Part shown: piece after piece, positions 37,201-52,200 of the stretch
Numbering within the stretch: position 1 is the first letter of the stretch
How the letters are laid out: each line of letters opens with the position of its first letter
Source of the DNA: Serripes groenlandicus
Lineage: Eukaryota; Mollusca; Bivalvia; Cardiida; Cardiidae
Assembly: GCA_031761405.1 (NCBI GenBank)
Contig: JASEVX010000003.1
Coordinates: forward strand, 141,182,700 to 141,246,699
Direction: 5' to 3'
Length of the DNA: 64,000 bases
The notes under the pieces: model-generated
Seen by the model: the letters and a program-made list of their open reading frames with translations, nothing else
Told to the model about the DNA's origin: nothing
Databases searched by the model: none
Translations under genes and position numbers: made by a program

Positions 37201-40200
37201 ACAAGTAACTGGAGGATTGCAAGCAATACCATAGTCCCCTACCGGTTTGCACTTTTGAGTCAAAAATTAGGCAAGCAAGAGTTATGGTTCATGTCCACTG
37301 CACTCCCCCTTGATGAGATGCATCCATGTGTGAAATTTCATAACCATAGCTAGTACAGTTTTGGAGATATGCTCCGGACAAAAATCAAGTATGAAAATAA
37401 AGAAAGGGAAATAACTCAAAAATTAGGGAAGCAAGAGTTATGGTTCATATGCACTGCACTCCGCATTGATGAGATGTATCCACATATGGAATTTCATAGA
37501 CCTAGGTAGTATAGTTTCGGAGATATGCTCCGGACAAAGAACTGGATTCCGCCCGCGCAATAACTCAAAAATTAATCAAGCAAGAGTTATGGTTCATCTG
37601 CACGGCAACCCCCCTTGATGAGGTGTATCCATGTGTGAAATTTCATAACCATAGGTAGTATAGTTTTAGAGATATGCTCCGGACAAAAATCAAGTATGAA
37701 AATAAAGAAAGGGAAGTAACTAAAAAATTAGGCTAGCAAAAGTTATGGTTCATGTCCACTGCACTCCCCCTTGATGAGATGCATCCATGTGTGAAATTTC
37801 GTAACCATAGCTAGTACAGTTTTAGAGATATGCTCCGGACAAAAATCAAGTATGAAAATAAAGAAAGGGAAATAACTCAAAAATTAGGCAAGCAAGAGTT
37901 ATGGTTCATGTCCACTGCACTCCCCCTTGATACGATGTATTCATGTGTGAAATTTCATAGCCATAGCTAGTATAGTTATGGAGATATGCTCCGGACAAAA
38001 ATCAAGTATGAAAATAAAGAAAGGGAAATAACTCAAAAATTAGGCAAGCAAGAGTTATGGTTCATGTCCACTGCACTCCCCCTTGATGAGATGCATCCAT
38101 GTGTGAAATTTCATAACCATAGCTAGTACAGTTTTGGAGATATGCTCCGGACAAAAATCAAGTATGAAAATAAAGAAAGGGAAATAACTCAAAAATTAGG
38201 GAAGCAAGAGTTATGGTTCATGTGCACTGCACTCCCCCTTGATACGATGTATTCATGTGTGAAATTTCATAGCCATAGCTAGTATAGTTATGGAGATATG
38301 CTCCGGACAAAAATCAAGTATGAAAATAAAGAAAGGGAAATAACTCAAAAATTAGGCAAGCAAGAGTTATGGTTCATGTCCACTGCACTCCCCCTTGATA
38401 CGATGTATTCATGTGTGAAATTTCATAGCCATAGCTAGTATAGTTATGGAGATATGCTCCGGACAAAAATCAAGTATGAAAATAAAGAAAGGGAAATAAC
38501 TCAAAAATTAGGCAAGCAAGAGTTATGGTTCATGTCCACTGCACTCCCCCTTGATGAGATGCATCCATGTGTGAAATTTCATAACCATAGCTAGTACAGT
38601 TTTGGAGATATGCTCCGGACAAAAATCAAGTATGAAAATAAAGAAAGGGAAATAACTCAAAAATTAGGCAAGCAAGAGTTATGGTTCATATGCACTGCAC
38701 TCCGCATTGATGAGATGTATCCACATATGGAATTTCATAGCCATAGCTAGTACAGTTTTGGAGATATGCTCCGGACAAAAATTTGCCGGACTGACTGACT
38801 GACTGACTGACTGACTGACAGATGGACTGAGGGACTGACGGACGGAGTGCAAACCTAATAGTCCCCTTCGGCACGCCGGTAGGGGACTAATAAGTTTGCA
38901 GCAGACAGATTATTCAATAACTAAACTGTACTTTAATTTTTTAGACCTTAAGAACCTTTTCAAAGCAACTGGCTGCTTTTAAACATAGACTGTCAGCCCA
39001 TTAGTAAAAGACAAATGATGCTTGTCACATTTACTTAAGTCAAACTTTGGAAATAATTTTGGCCGAGCTTCAGTTTGAACTCATGACCAATTGATTGAAA
39101 GCCCACGTCGCTACCGTTGAGCTACAGGGCAGTGAGGAATCGGGTGAATGGTTTATAAGAGCAATCAATGTATACACATGCCATCTTTCACCTGACACAG
39201 ATCATGTTATCAGGAAACAAATAAACAGGGTACCATTGATCCTTTCAATAGACAAAAAGCCCCCGTCTTATCTAGAAACACACCCCGATAAGGATTTGCG
39301 TTCGATTACTTTTAAAAACATGGTGGGAAAGGGTTATTTCTCCCTTTTCTAATTTACATTCCAATTTAGATTCAATTTATTCATCATTTCCTCTTATCAT
39401 TTTTAGATAAACAAAAATTTAAATCAGATAGTAAATAATATGGAAATCCAATAAGTACAATATTTTCCATTCAAAACTAAAATGATCCAGGCTGAAATTC
39501 AAAATATCTGGTGCAATAAAAATCTAATAGAGGTCTAGATAAAGGGAGAGTTAACTTGTTGTTTCCCTTATGTCTTACAATCTGATAAAACTAGGTTGTG
39601 GGTATTCAATAAAATTCTCTCCATGAGACAATGCTTTTCAGTACCCATGACATATAATTTGATAATTCAAACGAAGGTAAAAGACCAGACTTTACACAGC
39701 TTATCCAGAGATTAAGTAATGCTAAATGCGGAAAAAAACGTACGGCAAAAAACACTGACACAAAATTGCTCATTATTAACAATATTTTCATTTTCTCTTA
39801 ACCCGTTCCCTCATATAGACGCTTTCTGACGCCTCTGCAGCAGAAGGCTATTTGAAAACATAGTAACAAAAGAAGAAATTGCTCAAAACGAGCAATTTCT
39901 CCTTTTGACACAAGGTTTTCCACTTTTAGTCATAGGTTATCCATTCAATTAAAGAGATTTTCTATGTTTTGACAAAATATGTTCAAAGTCGTCTGCTGCA
40001 GAATTGTCGTACGAGGGAAAGGGTTAACAAATATTATCTGTTGCAGTGGTGTAAAAAAAAATCATCTTTATCTGGAAAGGGTAATAGAAAGTAACTCACC
40101 TATAAGAACATTGATGTCTTTGACGTTCAGACCTCTGGCCCAGTGTTTTTTAACAGTTCTCACATTAAGACATCCTACAAACACTCTTCTAAGGACAGTG

Positions 40201-43200
40201 AACCTATTTCTATCGAGCAACTGAAACAAATAATGAAAAACATTTAAAAATCCATAACAAACTCGTTCTGGATATCAACAAGTCAATATGTAGTTCCCAA
40301 AACTACACTAATTATCTCCCTTGTTTGACATTTTGAGAGGTAAATATGATGATCATTAACCCTTTCCCTCATATCAATGCTTTCTGATGCCTCTGCAGCA
40401 GACAACTTTTAAAAAACATTGACAAATGAAGAAATTGCTCAAAATTTATAGAGCTTTTCTGAGTGCTTGCCGAGATACTTTCAAAAGCGTCTGCTGCAGA
40501 TTTGTTGTATGAGGGAAAGGGTTAAGAGAGATTATTTTTTTAACAAAAGGACCATGATGGTCCTATATCGCTCACCTGATTTAATCAAACTTTTTTACAA
40601 TGCACATAATTATTGTCAGCCATCTTTTTAAACGGATCGGAATATTAGAACAATCTTGGTAAAGGGTGCCCCAAGGAAAATAATAATAATGTGCAAAATA
40701 ATTTTCAAATCGGGCCAGTACTTTTGGACAAGAAGATTTTTAAAGTTTTAACGATGCACATATAAGGAAAACAAGCTCCGCCCCCTGGCGGCCATGTTTT
40801 TCAACGGATCGGAAATATTTGAACAATCTTGGTAAAGGGTGCCCCAAAGAACATTTGTGCAAAATAATTTTCAAATTGGGCCAGTACTTTTGGACAAGAA
40901 GATTTTTAAAGTTTTAACAATGCACATATATAAAAAACAAGCTCCGCCCCCCTGGCGGCCATGTTTTTCAACGGATGGGAAATATTTGAACAATCTTGGT
41001 AAAGGGTGCCCCAAGGAACATTTGTGTAAAATAATGTTCAAATCGGGATGGTACTTTTGGACAAGAAGATTTTTAAAGTTTTAACAATGCACATATAACG
41101 AAAACAATCTCCGCCCTATGGCGGCCATGTTTTTCAACGGATTGGAAATATTTGAACAATCTTAGTAAAGGGTGCCCCAATGAACATTTGTGCAAAATAA
41201 TTTTCAAATCGGGCCAGTACTTTTGGACAAGAAGATTTTTAAAGTTTTAACAATGCACATATAAGGAAAATAAGCTCCGCACCCCCTGGCGGCCATGTTT
41301 TTCAACGGATCGGAAATATTTGAACAATCTTGGTAGAGAGTACCCCAAGGAACATTTGTGCAAAATAATTTTCAAATCGGGCCAGTACTTTTGGACAAGA
41401 AGATTTTTTAAGACTTGGCAATTTTCCCCTTTTCTGATGCCGCAGCAACCAAAGTTCTACTTGGAATTAAATTCTTTGAACAATTTTGAAAGAGGACCAC
41501 CTAAGGACCATTCCTGTTTAGTTATTTTGAAATCTGTCTATTGGTTTAGTAGGAGAAGTCATTTGTAGGAAATTGTTAACAGACGGACAGACGACGACGA
41601 CGGATGATCACAAAAGCTCACCTTGCACTTCGTGCTTAGGCGAGCTAAAAAATGTGATAATTAGGAAACCACGAAGAAATTAGTTTGACATGTCATTGAT
41701 GCCTTTGTATGATCTTATTATATTGACTTCTTGATTATCTTTGCACTTGCAATTGTTTAATTTAATCATTTATGATATTTCTCTATTCAACATATAGTAA
41801 ATTGAAAATTAAATAATCAAAATGGCCAATAAGGGAAATAAATATTGTAGTTGTGGGAACTATGTACGAATTAAAGTGTGACAGACAGTCAGACAGATTC
41901 ACAGACAACAGAGAAGTGATCTGTCAATATCACCCTATTAACTCTTTCCGACATACAGTAAATCTGCAGCAGATGACTATATATACATCTTTGGAAAAAT
42001 ATAGAAAATCTTTATAAATGAAGGGAAAATTACTCAAAAAAGTTAAAAAATATTGTGGCTAACAAGAGTATTTGCTCATTTTGAGCAATTTCCCCTTTTG
42101 TCACAATGTTTTTAAAAGTCTGCCCATCTCCTTACATAGGTGTCAAAAATCGTCTACATAAGGGAAAGGGTTAAGGCAGACAACATAAACAGAAAGAGAA
42201 CTCCGGAATAACAAATTTGCATCAAAACAAACATAACTTGTAACTACTATAATTTTTTTGGAAATACAGATTTCAGATTCTTTATTATCAATTGGTTACA
42301 AAGAAGGTATACTCACCTCACCATCCACATCCATAGTATGGTATTTACAGAAGACCTTTTTGTCTTCTTGGAACTTGCAATAGTCATCTCGGGCACACAT
42401 GAAATGGTAGTTTGACTTACAGCCCCTAGTGTTACACCCAACAGTTGCTCCAGCTAAACCACAAAAATCACATTTCTGGAAAAACAAAGACTCAGATCAG
42501 ATCTTTTAATAAAGAGTACATACTTCAAGGTGTAAAGTCGTTATTTGATCCTGAAACACTGTGTTATAGGATTCTACAACAGTGTTTGGCTTAGTAATAA
42601 GAGAGATACAGCAGGAAAATGCCCACTTATCTTCTCTATATTTTGACCTCCAACTAAAGCCAATCCAGATAAGAAGGAGTATTGATTGCTTGGTGTTTTA
42701 CGCTGCTTTCAACAATATTTCAGTTATATCACGACGTTTCCAGGTTAAGTTACCAGCACTTCTGGTCCATTTATTCTTACACCATCGAATCAGTCATAAT
42801 GCGTATCCTGCAAACATGGGCGCCAAGACAAGCAGCCATTACGACAATTTTTAGTCTTTGATATTACCTGGCTGGGGATCGAACCAGCAACATCCCACAC
42901 CCAAGGTCTTTACAATATAATAGTTCTCAACTTCTCTAATTACCCAATGTTTTTATAAGGGCTTTTCCAGAAAAAAAAGTCTGGGGGGGTGGGGGGGAAG
43001 AACGACCAGAAATTTTGAGGGTACCACCTATAGAATTTTAATTATATTTTGGGCACCCCCCATAGAATAAAATTTCAATTTTACCCCCCACCTAGAGAAT
43101 TTAAATTATCACATTCATAGCAATTTTATTCATGTTTTATACTTTTTAACACATTCAAGCAGATCCAAATTAAAATGCATGTGTTAAAAGACATCCAGTA

Positions 43201-46200
43201 GTATCATATTTGACCATGACCAAGAGTGTACCTTCCTAGATAACTCAAACCCAGTCGGTAGCAATGCAGGCTCAGCCATTTTTCTTTCCTATGTTTGACA
43301 AGAGTCAATGTGACATGCATCTTCCAACAATCTTCTAAGTCTATGTGGAAAAGCAGCCAGTTGCTTTGGGAAGATTGTTGTGCGAAATACTGGTGTGTGA
43401 AAACCAGGAAATACATTTATAGTAGGTAACTGGCTGTCGTAATATAACTGGTAAACGGCGTTAAACTCAAATCAATCATATTTATAATACAATTGGCTGA
43501 AATATGAGGTCAAATTTGTAACGGACCATTGCCAATGCTAAATAATAGTGTGGCAAACTGGTCTAGTATGGAGAAATCCACAAAATGTAATTTGGACTAG
43601 ATGAAATAATGAACATGTATTTCAATCTTTGTTCCAACAACCATCATTTATACTTAGAGGGCAACACACTGCCTTTAAAATACAATATAAAGACAAGACC
43701 TCGGACTGGGGGTATCTTGTCTTTCTTGGAGATTATTGTTCTGATAATTTGTGCCGAGCCCCAGAAGCTCAGTCAGGGGTTGTGAGTTCGAATCCAGACT
43801 TTCTTTCCGACGTTTGACAAAAGTCAATGCGACATGCATCATTTGTCTTCCATCAATGGGCCAAGTCTGTGGAAAAAGCAGTCACTTGCTGGGGGAGATC
43901 TCATATCCAACGATTAAAAATTAGAAAACGCTCGACATTGAATTCCCGCCAAATCTATTACAGGTTTTTTATACAGTAAAAAGAACGACCACCCACAGAA
44001 TTAAAATACATCTTTTGCCCACTACCTAGAGAATTTTATTTAAAAAATACCCCCCACCCACAGAATTTAAACAGCTTGTAGTTCCCCCCCCCCAAGACAT
44101 TTTTTTCTGGAACAGCCCTAACCGCAACGTATGATAATTATGGAGGTTTAAAAAGTATTCAAGATGATAAAATCTGTAATTTTGCATCAAGACTTTAGCA
44201 TTGTCTTGGCTTTATTATCACATTTATACAAGGACTACAGAAACATATAATTACATTGATTATTTTTTTCTGCAAAACACCAAGAATTCCAAAACGTTCA
44301 AAAAGGAAAAATTGCTCATACCAAGCAATTTCACTTTTAAAATAGTGCTTTTAATTTATCTAAAACAACACTCTCAGTTATTTATGTTCTACAGTTTATG
44401 TGATGGATATTTAAAAGAAAGTTTAACAAGAGCACTGCGTATGGCACAGACGCTCGACTGATAGAAAACAGAAAACAAGAGGGCCATGATGGCCCTATAT
44501 CGCTCACCTGATTTAATAGAACTTCAATAGTTTTCAAAGTTTTTACTCTTTTTAGGCCAATACTTTTGGACAAGAAGATTTTTAAAGTTTTAACAATGCA
44601 CATATAAGGAAAACAAGCTCCGCCCCCTGGCGGCCATGTTTTTCAACGGATCAAAAATATTTGAACAATCTTCGTAAAGGGTGCCCAAAGGAACATTTGT
44701 GCAAAATAATTTTTAAATCAGGCCAGTACTTTTGGACAAGAAGATTTTTAAAGTTTTAACAATGCACATATAAGGAAAACAAGCTCCGCCCCCTGGCCGC
44801 CATGTTTTTCAACGGATTGGAAATATTTGTAAAACTAGCTCCGCTCCCTGGCGGCCATGCTTTTCAACGGATCGGAAATATTTGAACAATCTTGGTAAAG
44901 GGTGCCCTAAGGAACATTTGTGCAAAATAATTTTCAAATTGGGCCAGTACTTTTGGACAAGAAGATTTTTAAAGTTTTAACAATGCACATATAAGGAAAA
45001 CAAGCTCCGCCTCCTGGCGGCCATGTTTTTCAACGGATCAAAAATATTTGAACAATCTTGGTAAAGGGTGCACCAAGGAACATGTGTGCAAAATTATTTT
45101 CAAATCGGCCCAGTACTTTTGGACAAGAAGATTTTTCAAAGTTTAAACAATGCACATGTAAGGAAAACAGGCTCCGCCCCCTGGCGGCCATGTTTTTCAA
45201 CGGATTGGAAATATTTGAACAATCTTGGTAAAGAGTGTCCCAAGGAACATTTGTGCAAAATTATTTTCAAATCGGGCCAGTACTTTTGGACAAGAAGATT
45301 TTTAAACTTTTTACAATGCACATATAAGGAAAATAAGCTCCGCCCCCTGGCGGCCATGTTTTTTAACGGATCGGAAATATTTGAACAATCTTGGTAGAGG
45401 GTACCCCAAGGAACATTTGTGCAAAATAATTTTCAAATCGGGCCAGTACTTTTGGACAAGAAGATTTTTTAAGATTTGGCAATTTTCCCCTTTTCTGATG
45501 CCGCAGCAACCAAAGTTCTACTTGGAATTAATTTCTCTGAACAACTTTGAAAGAGGACTACCATTCCTGTGAAGTTATTTTGAAATCTGTCCATTGGTTT
45601 AGTAGGAGAAGTCATTTGTAGGAAATTGTTAACAGACGCTGACGACGACGACGACGCCGGACGGTGAGTGATCACAAAAGCTCACCTTGCACTTCGTGCT
45701 TAGGTGAGCTAAAAAGCTGAGCTGAACAAACAAGAGGGCCAAGATGACCCTAAATCGATCACCTGATTGATAGTAAATTAGTAGAAATATCTGGGAAAAA
45801 GATCAAGGAGTGCAATTAGAACTTCAAGGAGTGAACACTTCTCAAGAAACAGCTTATAAGTAAAGGTCATTTATATCTTGAAATCTAAGAAGAACTTCAA
45901 TTAGAATTGAATTATTAAGTTTTTGTCATTTTGCACCTTTCTTGATCTGTCTTTAATATAAACCAATATGGCTTGAACAGTTTTTTTAGAGGGTCACTTA
46001 AGGATTGTTTCTACTGAATTATCTTGGAGTCTGACAAGCAGATTATGGAGGAAAAGGATTTTAAAGTTTGGTCGTTTTACTCATGTTCTGATGCTGCAGC
46101 AACCAAAGTTTTACATAGAATGCAAGTCTTTGCACAATTTTGAAAGAGGATCAACAAAAGAACATTCATGTCCATGACAAATCATGTCATAATTGCTTGT

Positions 46201-49200
46201 TCACTTTCAATAACAAACTTTTATTTCCATCTGCTGATGAGACCAGAAATGTTGCGATTTTAACTTTCCACTTCCTGTTGAAGACAACCCTTGCATAATA
46301 CTCTGCCAAGTGTTACCTCCCTTAGACCATAAATCTAATAACCATATGTCATTTGAAGCAAAAAGTTTAATTACTCCTTTTCTGATGCTGCTTGGTTGCT
46401 ATGCCTTTCAACAAATCAATATGGCTTGACAAAGTATGTAGATGATCAATGAAAGAACATTTCTACAAAACTATCTTTAAATCAGACAAGCACTTTTATA
46501 AGGATGCTTTATTAAAGTATTGTCATTTTACCCCTTCTTTGATGCCGCCTGACTGCCATGTTTTTCGACCAATCAGTATGGCTTGAACAATTTTTATAGA
46601 GGGTCACCCAAGGAACATTTCTACCAAATTATATTTGAATCTGACAGGCAGATTCGGAGGAGAAGATTTTTAAAGTTTGGACATTTTGTCCCCTTTCTGA
46701 TGCCGCAGCAACCAAAGTTCTCAATGGAATTTAAATCTTTGAACAATTTTGAAAGAGGACCACCAAAGGAACATTCCTGTGATGTTTGGTGGAAATTGTT
46801 CTTGCGGTTCAGGAGGAGATGATGTTTAAAGCTAAAAGTTAACGACGGACACAGAGTGATCAGAATAGCTCACCTTGAGCTCTAGGTGATCTAAAAACCT
46901 TAATCGGACGATCACGCCGCCGCCACCAACAAAAAAACCTTAACCGGACGACCATGCCAGGGTCATGACAATAGCTCTCGTTTTTTCAAAAGTCGAGCTA
47001 ATAAAAATGGCCCATAAGACAATAGATTAAATGTGTATTTGCAGGAATACACCATGCCGGGAAACATTATCTCAACTTCAGTACTACAGTTTTAAGTCAT
47101 CAGCATTTTGTAAAATTAAGGGAAATAAGCATAACATCAGGAAAATTGCAAGCAATTTTGATACTAAGTTGAAAACTTTGTAGTAAAAAGAGAATTGGAC
47201 AAATTTGAGCATTTTTTTTTACAACAAATATTTTCTCAAGTCGTCAGTTGAAAGTCTATGTATTTCCTAACAAAGGAATAAGAACATTATCCCCATACAA
47301 GTTATCTGCACCTGATCATTGTGATAACATCTAGGGAAAAATGTTGCTATCTCTATTTATGAATGAAAGTATAGTTATGGAATAGAGGTGTAAACATTGT
47401 GGTAAAAGAAGAAATTGCTCATTATACCACAATGTTTTCAAGTATATGGGAACTGGTTAAAAGGGGAGGGGATGTTTACATATCACATACCAGCATCTTT
47501 CCTCTACTGTAAGCCTCGACTAAATTCTTAAGGGCACCATGTTCATCTTCATAAACCTCGGCTGACCAGAGGGCACAGTTTACATGAGCCCAATCATCCT
47601 GTCCACAGTAGAGCAATCTGCCTGCATCCTTTAAGAAGTAAGAGAGTAGGATCGATTCATTAAATTGTGCCAAGTGTACAGCTGTGCAGGCTCTTTCTAA
47701 AGTTCCAAAGCTTTACAAAGCCTGAGATTGCCACGTTGTAAAATTTAAAATAACCTTCCAACACCCTGCTGTTTGAATATTTCTTTTTATGTATAAAAGG
47801 CAAAGAATACCATATTTGTGGTAAATCTAACATTTTCATACTCTTTTCACAACTACTCCAACAATTTTTACATGATCTTATAATCTATTAACTGTGTCCC
47901 CTTCATAAAGATTTTCCATGAAATTGCCTAGATGTTTTCAAAGGTATCTGCTGCAGATGTGTTATTTGTGGAAAAGGGTTAAAGAAGTAAAACAGCCCAT
48001 ATTGCTATCTTTTTCCATGTAGAACAAATGAAAATTCTTTCACGAAGATGATTTAATATGCCCTTTCCCATAGAAAGTCGACAGACTACTTTGAAAACAT
48101 TTAGGCAGAATTATCGAAATTATTTGAAAGTTTAATTATTGAAAAAGAGTTGAAAACATTGTAGCAAATAGAGAAATTGTTCATAAGCAACAATGTTTTC
48201 TTAAGTCATCTTCTGCAGATGCATCAAAATGTATCTACATGTGGAAAAAGGGTTAAAATAAACAAGAGGGCCATGATGGCCCTGGAATCGCTCACCTGAT
48301 TTTTTTTTCCACTTTAGCTATATAAGCCCCGCCATCTGGCGGGCATAGTTTCTGACCAATCAACTTAGCTTGAAGGAATCTGATAGAGGGTCACCCTAGG
48401 AACATTTCTACAAAATTATTTGAAAATCGGCCTGACACTTTTGGAGGAGAAGATTTTTTAAGTTTTCACTATAGCCATAAAAGGCAAAATAGCCCCGCCC
48501 CCTGGCGGCCATGTTTTTTTACCAATCAACATGGCTTGAAGGAATCTGATAGAGGGTCATCCAAGGAACATTTCTACAAAATTATTTGAAAATCGGCCAG
48601 ACACTTTTGGAGGAGAAGATTTTTTAAGTTTTCACTATAGCTATATAAGGCAAAATAGCTCCGCCCCCCCTGGCAGCCATGATTTTCGACCAATCAACAT
48701 GGCTTAAAGGAATCTGATAGAGGGTCATCCAAGGAACATTTCTACAAAATTATTTGAAAATCGGCCTGACACTTTTGGAGGAGAAGATTTTTTAAGTTTT
48801 CACTATAGCCATATAAGGCAGAAAAGCCCCGCCCCCCCTGGCGGCCATGTTTTTCGACCAATCAACATGGCTTCAAGGAATCTGATAGAGAGTCACCCAA
48901 GGAACATTTCTACAAAATAAGTTCAAAATCTGCCAACCAATTTGGGAGGAGAAGAATTTTGAAGTTTTTTTCGTTTCGTTGCCATGGAAACCAGAATTCT
49001 GCATGGATCCCAATAATTTGAAGGAATTCTGGTGAGGTCATTGAGAGGATGCTTTCTGTGAAGTTTCATCCCAATTGACCCACTGGTTACTGAGGAGAAG
49101 ATGTTGAAGATTTTTTAAGTTTTCACTATAACCATAAAAGGCAAAATAGCCCCGCCCCCTAGCGGCCATGTTTTTCGACCAATCAACATGGCTTGAAGGA

Positions 49201-52200
49201 ATCTGATAGAGGGTCACCCAAGGATCATTTCTACAAAATTATTTGAAAATCGGCCTGACACTTTTGGAGGAGAAGATTTTTTAAGTTTGCACTATAGCCA
49301 TATAAGGCAAAATAGCCCGCCCGCCCCCCCCCCCCCCCCGGCAGCCATGTTTTTCGACCAATCAACATGGCTTGAAGGAATCTGATAGAGGGTCACCCAA
49401 GGATCATTTCTACAAAATAATTTGAAAATCGGCCTGACACTTTCGGAGGAGAAGATTTTTTAAGAATGTTGAAGTTTTTTTCATTTCGTTGCCATGGAAA
49501 CCAGAATTCTGCATGGATCCCAAAATTTTTAAGGAATTCTGGTGAGGACATTGAGAGGATGCTTTCTGTGAAGTTTCATCCCAGTTGACCCACCGGTTAC
49601 AGAGGAGAAAATGTTGACGGACGACGGACGCCGGACATAGGGCGATCACAATAACTCACCCTGAGCACTTCGTGCACAGGTGAGCTAAAAAACAGTATCT
49701 TACATTGCTATCCTGATCCCCGTACTGTAGACATAACAAACACCGGCGAGTATCGTCACCTTCCAGAAACGTTCTTATTTCTCCATCTTCTTCATCTGTT
49801 CATGAATAGTAATCATAAGTTTTACTAATATAAGTGATTGAAGGAATACATGTGTCACCAGCTTTTATTCAGTTACTATTACGCTTTGACTATCAATTAT
49901 GACAATACAAGTGTAAAATACAAATAGAAAATTTGTATGCAAAATTTGAAGTTAATATAAAAAGTCTAAAATACAAGATATTAAAAAAACAAACAAGAGG
50001 GCCATGATGGCCCTGGAATCGCTCACCTGATTTTTTTTTTTTTACTTTAACTATATAAGCCCCATGGCGGCCATAGTTTCTGACCAATCAACTTGGCTTG
50101 AAGGAATTGGCTGATAGAGGGTCAGTCACCCCTGGAACATTTCTATAATTTTTTTTGATAATCGGCCTGACACTTTTGGAGGAGAAGATTTTTTAAATTT
50201 TTACTATAGCCATATAATGCAAAATAGCCCTGCCCACTGGCGGCCATGTTTTTTTACAATTCAACACGGCTTGAAGGAATCTGAAAGTGGGTCATCCAAG
50301 GAACATTTCTACAAAATTATTTGAAAATCGGCCTGACACTTTCGGAGAAGAAGATTTTTTAAGTTTTCACTATAGCCATATAAGGCAAAATAGCCCTGCC
50401 CCCCTTGTGGCCATGTTTTTTTACCAATCAACATGGCTTGAAGGAATCTGAAAGTGGGTCACTTAAGGAACATTTCTACAAAATTATTTGTAAATTGGCC
50501 TGACACTTTCGGAGAAGAAGATTTTTTAAGTTTTCACTATAGCCATATAAGGCAAAATAGCCCCCCCCCCCTCCGGCGGCCATGTTTTTCAACCAATCAA
50601 CATGGCTTGAAGGAATCTGATAGAGGCTCATCCACGGAACATTTCTACAAAATTATTTGAAAATCGACTTGGACACTTTCGGAGGAGAAGATTTTTTAAG
50701 TTTTCACTATAGCCATATAAGGCAAAATAGCCCCGCCCCCTGGCGGCCATGTTTTTTGACCAATCAACATGGCTTGAAGGAATCTGATAGAGGGTCATCC
50801 AAGGAACATTTCTGCAAAATTATTTGAAAATCGGCCAAACACTTTCGGAGAAGAAGATTTTTTAAGTTTTCACTATAGCCATATAAGGCAAAATAGCCCC
50901 GCCCCCCCCCCCCTGGCGGCCATGTTTTTTGACCAATCAACATGGCTTGAAGGAATCTTATAGAGGGTCATCCAAGGAACATTTCTACAAAATTATTTGA
51001 AAATCTGCCAACCAGTTTGGGAGAAGAAGAATTTTGAAGTTTTTTTCATTTCGTTGCCATGGAAACCAGAATTCTGCATGGATCCCAAAAATTTGAAGGA
51101 AATCTGGTGAGGTCATTGAGAGGATGCTTTCTGTGAAGTTTCATCCCAATTGACCCACTGGTTACTGAGGAGAAGAAGTTGACGCACGACGGACGACGGA
51201 CGACGCACGATGGACGCCGGACAAAAGGCGATCACAATAACTCACCTTGAGCAAAGCTCAGGTGAGCTAAAAACAATAACAAGAGCTGTCAGAGGACAGC
51301 GCGCTGGACAATTCCACCGCTTAATAGTTACTGAGATATGGACTCTAATGTAGTTGCATGCAAAACTTTAACCAGAATTTCTTAAAGGGTGATAATTTTG
51401 CATTATATGCAGGACAGAGTTATCTAACTTGATTGGTGACATAGGTGTGATGGCTGGGAAGGGCTGTATAAAGTTTCAATACAATGCATCAAGTAGTTGC
51501 TCGCCAAATAGTTAATTCTGCATGGCGAGGGTAAAGAAAACCATTTTATTATTATATCAAGTAGTTGCTAAGATATGGTCTCTTCATATAGTTGCAAGAA
51601 AAACTTATCAGAATTTCCAAGTTCAAAAAGGGTCAGAACTTGCTAAAAATGCAGGATAGAGTTACTTAACTTGAAAATCAACATAGGTGTGGGAAGAAGG
51701 GTTGTATAAAGTATCAAAGCAATGCATTAAGTAAATACTGAGATATTGAACTCTTAATGTAGTTGCATGCAAAACTTTAACCAAATTTCTAGGAGTTATC
51801 ATACTTGATTGTTTACATAAGTGTGATGGTTGGGAAGGGTTGTACAAAGTTTCAATGCAATGCATCAATTAGTTACTAAGATAGGTCACTTATTATATTA
51901 TAGTTGCATACTAAACTTTAACCAGAATTTCTAAGTTAAAAAAGGGCCATTACTTGTCACAATTATATCACATTAAATAAAACTTATAGTACTAAATGCA
52001 GGATAGAGTTATCTAACTTGATAATCTACATAGGTGTGATAGTTGGGAAGGCTTGTAATTTAGTTCAAATGCAATGCATCAAGTAAATACTGAGATATGG
52101 ACTCTTAATTTAGTTGCACACAAAACTTTCACCAGAATTTCTAAGTAAGAAAAGGGCCATAACTTGCATAAAATGCAGGATCGAGTTATCTTACTTAATA

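Noticed and set aside
48261..51272. Short open frames in the modular elements (for example 50454-50660)
   Set aside because: They run across tandem units and repeat with them. They are not conserved as protein between copies because indels shift the frame.
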